DNA from: an archaeon
GTDB taxonomy: Archaea > Nanobdellota > Nanobdellia > CSSed11-243R1
Length of the DNA stretch: 52,864 nucleotides
Direction of reading: 5' to 3'
Assembly (NCBI GenBank): GCA_024277205.1
Contig: JAJRVP010000011.1
Location: forward strand, 1-52,864
The notes beneath the pieces were generated by a model. That model searched no databases. It saw only the letters and a list, made by a program, of their open reading frames with translations, and was not told the origin of the DNA. Both the position numbers and the translations under genes were made by a program. Below, piece after piece: positions 49,624 to 52,864 of the stretch (positions are counted from its first letter, which is position 1; each line of letters starts with the position of its first letter).

Positions 49624-49694
49624 TGCCCAAAGCTTTTCTTAAAAAGAAACGTTGACAAAGAAAGATTTACCAAAAGAAACTTTTTAAAAAGGTT
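49624..49694. repeat. degenerate intron-core element copies in divergent intergenic region
   Basis: Minus CGTTTCTTTTTAAGAAAAGCTTTGGGC plus strand GATTTACCAAAAGAAACTTTTTAAAAAGGTT. Confidence 0.5.
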
Positions 49695-50991
49695 GCATAT
49701 TATATTCTTTAGCATGCATCTATCAGATATAATCCGGTTTTATTCAAACGATAAAGTAAAATCCCAGCTTCTTTCTCTTGCAAGAAGCAGAGAAGTAGTT
49801 GTAAGATACAATGATAGGGTTGGAAAAAGGCCGGATTCATTAATTTATGAAAATGACATAGTCGAACTTGCTAGAAATGGTGCTACTTCATTTCATGCAT
49901 CTATGGAACGTTGGAAAAACCCACTTTTGTTAAGACAGGATTTAAAAAAGAAAGAATTAGAGGATTTAAGAATTGGGTGGGATTTAATTCTTGATATTGA
50001 TTGTCCACATTTGGAATATGCAAAAATTTGCGCCAATCTGATTTGCGAAGCACTCGAATTTCATGGCATAAAACATTATTCATTAAAGTTTTCTGGAGGT
50101 ACAGGTTTCCATGTAGGTGTGCCTTTTGAGTCATTTCCAAAAGAGATTAATGGGCAAGAAACAAGACTTTTTTTCCCAGAAGGTGCGAGAATTATTGCAC
50201 TTTATTTAAGCGAAATGATTAAAAAACAATTAGCAGACGAAATTCTCAATTTTGAAGACATCAAACAAATCACAAAACGCACTGGAAAGAAATTTAATGA
50301 ATTGGTAAAAGATGGAGAGTTGGACCCATATAAGATAATAACAATAGATACTGTTGCTATTTCATCTAGGCACCTTTTTAGAATGCCATATACTTTTAAT
50401 GAGAAAACATGGTTGGTTTCTATTCCTCTAAAAAAGAAAGACATATTTTCTTTTAAAACAAAAGATGCAGAATATAAAAATGTAGAAGTTAATCTTGGAT
50501 TTCTTGAGGAATTTAGAAAAGATGAAGCAAAACAATTGTTTATACAAGCATTTGATTGGAATATGTCTCAAGAAGTTCAAAAAGAAATAAGAGAGTTAAG
50601 TGAGAAATACAACATACCTAAAAAAGCAATAGATAAAGCATTTTTCCCTCCATGTATTCAAAATATTTACAAAGGGCTTGAAGATGGACGAAAAAGAGCA
50701 TTGTTTATTTTAATTAATTTTCTTAAAAGCGTTGGTTGGGACAACGAATCTATTAAAAAAGAGGTTTTTGAATGGAACAAAAAGAACCCAGAGCCCTTGC
50801 GGGAAAGTTATATAAATTCTCAGCTTAATTGGCATAAGAGAATAAAGGGTGCTTATCTTCCACCTGGTTGCAAAAATTCAAACTATTATGTTGATATTGG
50901 TATATGCAAACCAGATAGTATTTGTGCAGGCATAAAAAATCCTGTTGTTTATCCATTTAAGAAGATGAAAAGGGTGAAAAAGAGTGGCTGA
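49693..50991 (+). CDS. priS: DNA primase small subunit
   Basis: DLILDIDCPHLEYAK; KFSGGTGFHVGVPFESFP; TIDTVAISSRHLFRMPYTFNEKT. Confidence 0.95.
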   Translation: MHIIFFSMHLSDIIRFYSNDKVKSQLLSLARSREVVVRYNDRVGKRPDSLIYENDIVELARNGATSFHASMERWKNPLLLRQDLKKKELEDLRIGWDLILDIDCPHLEYAKICANLICEALEFHGIKHYSLKFSGGTGFHVGVPFESFPKEINGQETRLFFPEGARIIALYLSEMIKKQLADEILNFEDIKQITKRTGKKFNELVKDGELDPYKIITIDTVAISSRHLFRMPYTFNEKTWLVSIPLKKKDIFSFKTKDAEYKNVEVNLGFLEEFRKDEAKQLFIQAFDWNMSQEVQKEIRELSEKYNIPKKAIDKAFFPPCIQNIYKGLEDGRKRALFILINFLKSVGWDNESIKKEVFEWNKKNPEPLRESYINSQLNWHKRIKGAYLPPGCKNSNYYVDIGICKPDSICAGIKNPVVYPFKKMKRVKKSG

Positions 50992-51595
50992 TGTAATTTC
51001 TTATGAAGAACTCAGACGTATTCAAACATTAGAAAGAGAAAATAAAGTACTTCAGGATTTAGAGCCATCTTTTTTTAAAAAAGTTCAAGAGTATATCAAA
51101 ACCAAAGAAAAAATTATTGAAGAGAATAAAAATAGCGATAATGTATTCTCAAAGCAAATTGTAGAGAAAAATGAAAATGAACTAAAAAATATTAAAAAAA
51201 TAATAGAGGATATATGTGGTAGAAGAAGAAGGAAAATAATTCTTCAAGCTTTGAACAATATATCTGCAAGAGTGCACAATACTGAACATATGTTGCCTGA
51301 AGAAGAAGAATTATATAACCGCACAATTGAAATTATTAGAACATATACTGATTCCTTTATCTCAAAATTTGAAAAAGCATTGGAATCCCCAAAACCAGAA
51401 ATTGAAGAGAAGTCAAAACAAGAAGAAAACAAAGATTTTAAAAAGCTTAAACTTACTGATTCCATTCCAGAATTTTTGTGGAAAGACAATCAAAAGTATG
51501 GACCTTATGAAAAAGAACAAGAAGTTGAGCTTCCAAAAGAAGTAGGGGAAATATTAATAAAGGAAGGAAAAGCTATTGAAATTAATGAAAAGTGA
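50984..51595 (+). CDS. GINS complex protein (Gins51-like)
   Basis: Follows priS; C-terminal IPEFLWKDNQKYGPYEKEQEVELPKEVGEILIKEGKAIEI. Confidence 0.75.
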   Translation: MADVISYEELRRIQTLERENKVLQDLEPSFFKKVQEYIKTKEKIIEENKNSDNVFSKQIVEKNENELKNIKKIIEDICGRRRRKIILQALNNISARVHNTEHMLPEEEELYNRTIEIIRTYTDSFISKFEKALESPKPEIEEKSKQEENKDFKKLKLTDSIPEFLWKDNQKYGPYEKEQEVELPKEVGEILIKEGKAIEINEK

Positions 51596-51909
51596 TTAAA
51601 ATGAAGATGCCAAAAGAAGTTAATAGATATTGCCCAAAATGTAAGAAAAAAACAAAACAAAAAGTGATACAGGTTAAATCGCACAAGACTCGTGCAACAC
51701 TTAAAAAAGGGCAGAGAAGACATGAAAGGCGCTCTGGTATTAGTGGTTATGGTGGTTATCCAAGACCAAAACCTGAGAAATCAAAGAAATGGGGTGTAAA
51801 ATTAACAAAAAAACTTGATTTAAGATATAAATGCTCAGAATGTGGGAAGATGACAATTAGGAAACAAGGTTTTAGAGTTAAAAAATTGGAAATGGTAGGT
51901 GCTAAATAA
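51592..51909 (+). CDS. rpl44e: ribosomal protein L44e
   Basis: MKMPKEVNRYCPKCKKKTKQKV...RRHERRSGISGYGG. Confidence 0.96.
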   Translation: MIKMKMPKEVNRYCPKCKKKTKQKVIQVKSHKTRATLKKGQRRHERRSGISGYGGYPRPKPEKSKKWGVKLTKKLDLRYKCSECGKMTIRKQGFRVKKLEMVGAK

Positions 51910-52094
51910 TGGAACTTATTCCAACTCCAAAAAGCAAATTTATAAAAGTAAGATGCAAAAAATGCAAAAATGAACAAATAATTTTTGGTAAGGCTGCTTC
52001 TGAAATAAAATGCCTTGTTTGCGAAAGTGTTTTAGCATCACCAACTGGCGGAAAAACAAGGATAAAAGCCAAAGTTTTGGAAGTTCTCGAATAA
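51909..52094 (+). CDS. rps27e: ribosomal protein S27e
   Basis: FIKVRCKKCKNEQIIFGKAASEIKCLVCESVLASPTGGKTRIKAKVLEVLE. Confidence 0.96.
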   Translation: MELIPTPKSKFIKVRCKKCKNEQIIFGKAASEIKCLVCESVLASPTGGKTRIKAKVLEVLE

Positions 52095-52102
52095 CCTTTC
52101 TT

Positions 52103-52190
52103 AAAACCTTTTTCTTAGGAAGAAAAAGCTTTATCAAAAAGAAGATTTTTTCTTTCAGTGCAGGTTTTCTTTCTAAAAGAAAAAGTGCTG
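52103..52190. repeat. inverted pair of intron-core elements between rps27e and aIF2 alpha
   Basis: Plus: AACCTTTTTCTTAGGAAGAAAAAGCTTTATCAAAAAGAAG; minus: GCAGCACTTTTTCTTTTAGAAAGAAAACCTGCACTGAAAGAAA. Confidence 0.65.
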
Positions 52191-52216
52191 CAAAAGTTTT
52201 AGAAGTTTTCGAATGA
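52190..52216 (+). pseudogene. 27-nt diverged duplicate of the rps27e 3' coding end (AKVLEVFE*)
   Basis: gcaaaagttttagaagttttcgaatga vs 52068-52094 gccaaagttttggaagttctcgaataa, 23/27 identical. Confidence 0.8.
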
Positions 52217-52261
52217 ATGTTTATGGAAATCTTTATAATCTGCTTTTAAATTGATTATTCT

Positions 52262-52864
52262 ATGTTCTTTAAAAAAGAAGGCGTACCTGAAAGAGGGGAA
52301 TTAGTAATCTGTACTGTAAAGAAGATTTTGCCACACGCAGCATTTGTAATTTTAGATGAATACGAAAATTTAGAAGCTATGCTTCATGTTTCGGAAATAT
52401 CTTCAAAATGGGTTAAAAATATAAAAGAACACATTAGTGAGGGTAAGAGAATTGTCTGTAAAGTATTAGATGTTAAACCAAATGGACATATAGATGTTTC
52501 TTTAAAAAGAGTTACAAATTCTGAAACGAAAAGAAAACTTAATGAGCTAAAAGCAGAACAAAGAATGGAAAAGCTTATAGAAGCAATTGCAAGAAAATTA
52601 AAAGAAGAACCAAAAAAAGGACTTGAAAAAATAGGCACCATAATCATAGAAGAGTATGGCTCACTTGCAGAATTTTCTTCAGCAGTTAAACAGGAAGGTG
52701 CAGAAATAATCAAAGAGTTAGACATCCCAGAAAAATGGAAAAAGGAACTTTATACTCAAATTTCAGAACAGTTAAAATCCCAATTTGTTAAAATGTGTAG
52801 AGAGATTGAGGTTAAATCATTTGAAGGGGATGGAGTTAAAAGATTAAAAAAATTCTTTGAAAAA
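52262..52864 (+). CDS. translation initiation factor aIF2 alpha (3' truncated by window edge)
   Basis: GELVICTVKKILPHAAFVILDEYENLEAMLHVSEISSKWVKNI S1 domain. Confidence 0.95.
   Translation, partial: MFFKKEGVPERGELVICTVKKILPHAAFVILDEYENLEAMLHVSEISSKWVKNIKEHISEGKRIVCKVLDVKPNGHIDVSLKRVTNSETKRKLNELKAEQRMEKLIEAIARKLKEEPKKGLEKIGTIIIEEYGSLAEFSSAVKQEGAEIIKELDIPEKWKKELYTQISEQLKSQFVKMCREIEVKSFEGDGVKRLKKFFEK

Noticed and set aside
9111-52864. Clustering of replication/informational genes as a special island
   Set aside because: Neighbourhoods such as top6A/B, KH-RIO, rfcS/rfcL, priS-GINS-L44e-S27e-aIF2 alpha are typical of archaeal chromosomes; nothing unusual by itself.

Overview
The window is an AT-rich archaeal chromosome segment, DPANN-like in gene style (an inference). 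It is dense in informational genes: topoisomerase VI A/B, MCM, RFC-S/RFC-L, RPA-like, PCNA, PriS, GINS, TBP, TFS, RpoL, aIF1A, aIF2 alpha/beta, IleRS, Nop5, fibrillarin and thermosome. The main discovery lies at 2.4-8.6 kb on the minus strand. A solitary 16S rRNA gene and four tRNA genes (Leu-UAA, Glu-UUC, Ile-UAU, Asn-GUU) are interrupted by 15 very short (31-66 nt) insertions. Most show archaeal bulge-helix-bulge (BHB) splice geometry: a roughly 4-bp central helix, 3-nt bulges, and a cut after the second bulge nucleotide. Removing them restores consensus RNA, e.g. GGATTAGAT|ACCCCGGTAGTCC in the 790 loop and CCGTG|AGGCGTCCTG near position 1080 of 16S, and complete tRNA cloverleaves of 88, 75, 72 and 71 nt. 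tRNA-Leu and tRNA-Ile each carry four introns. Eleven of the 15 share one internal core, with two sub-classes built around 5'-NNACC(C)-TTTTCTT-n-AAGAAAAGC-[variable 4-5 nt]-(ACC/CACGG)-AAAAGAA-3'. The variable block copies or complements the intron's own 5' end. Related core copies lie outside structural RNA: in the 16S leader, downstream of 16S, just after the ileS stop, upstream of priS, and after rps27e, where a 27-nt diverged copy of the rps27e 3' coding end flanks an inverted pair of elements. I interpret this as a proliferating, possibly mobile family of miniature BHB introns. Splicing, mobility and the proposed alternative folds are inferred by eye from the sequence and not computed or tested.
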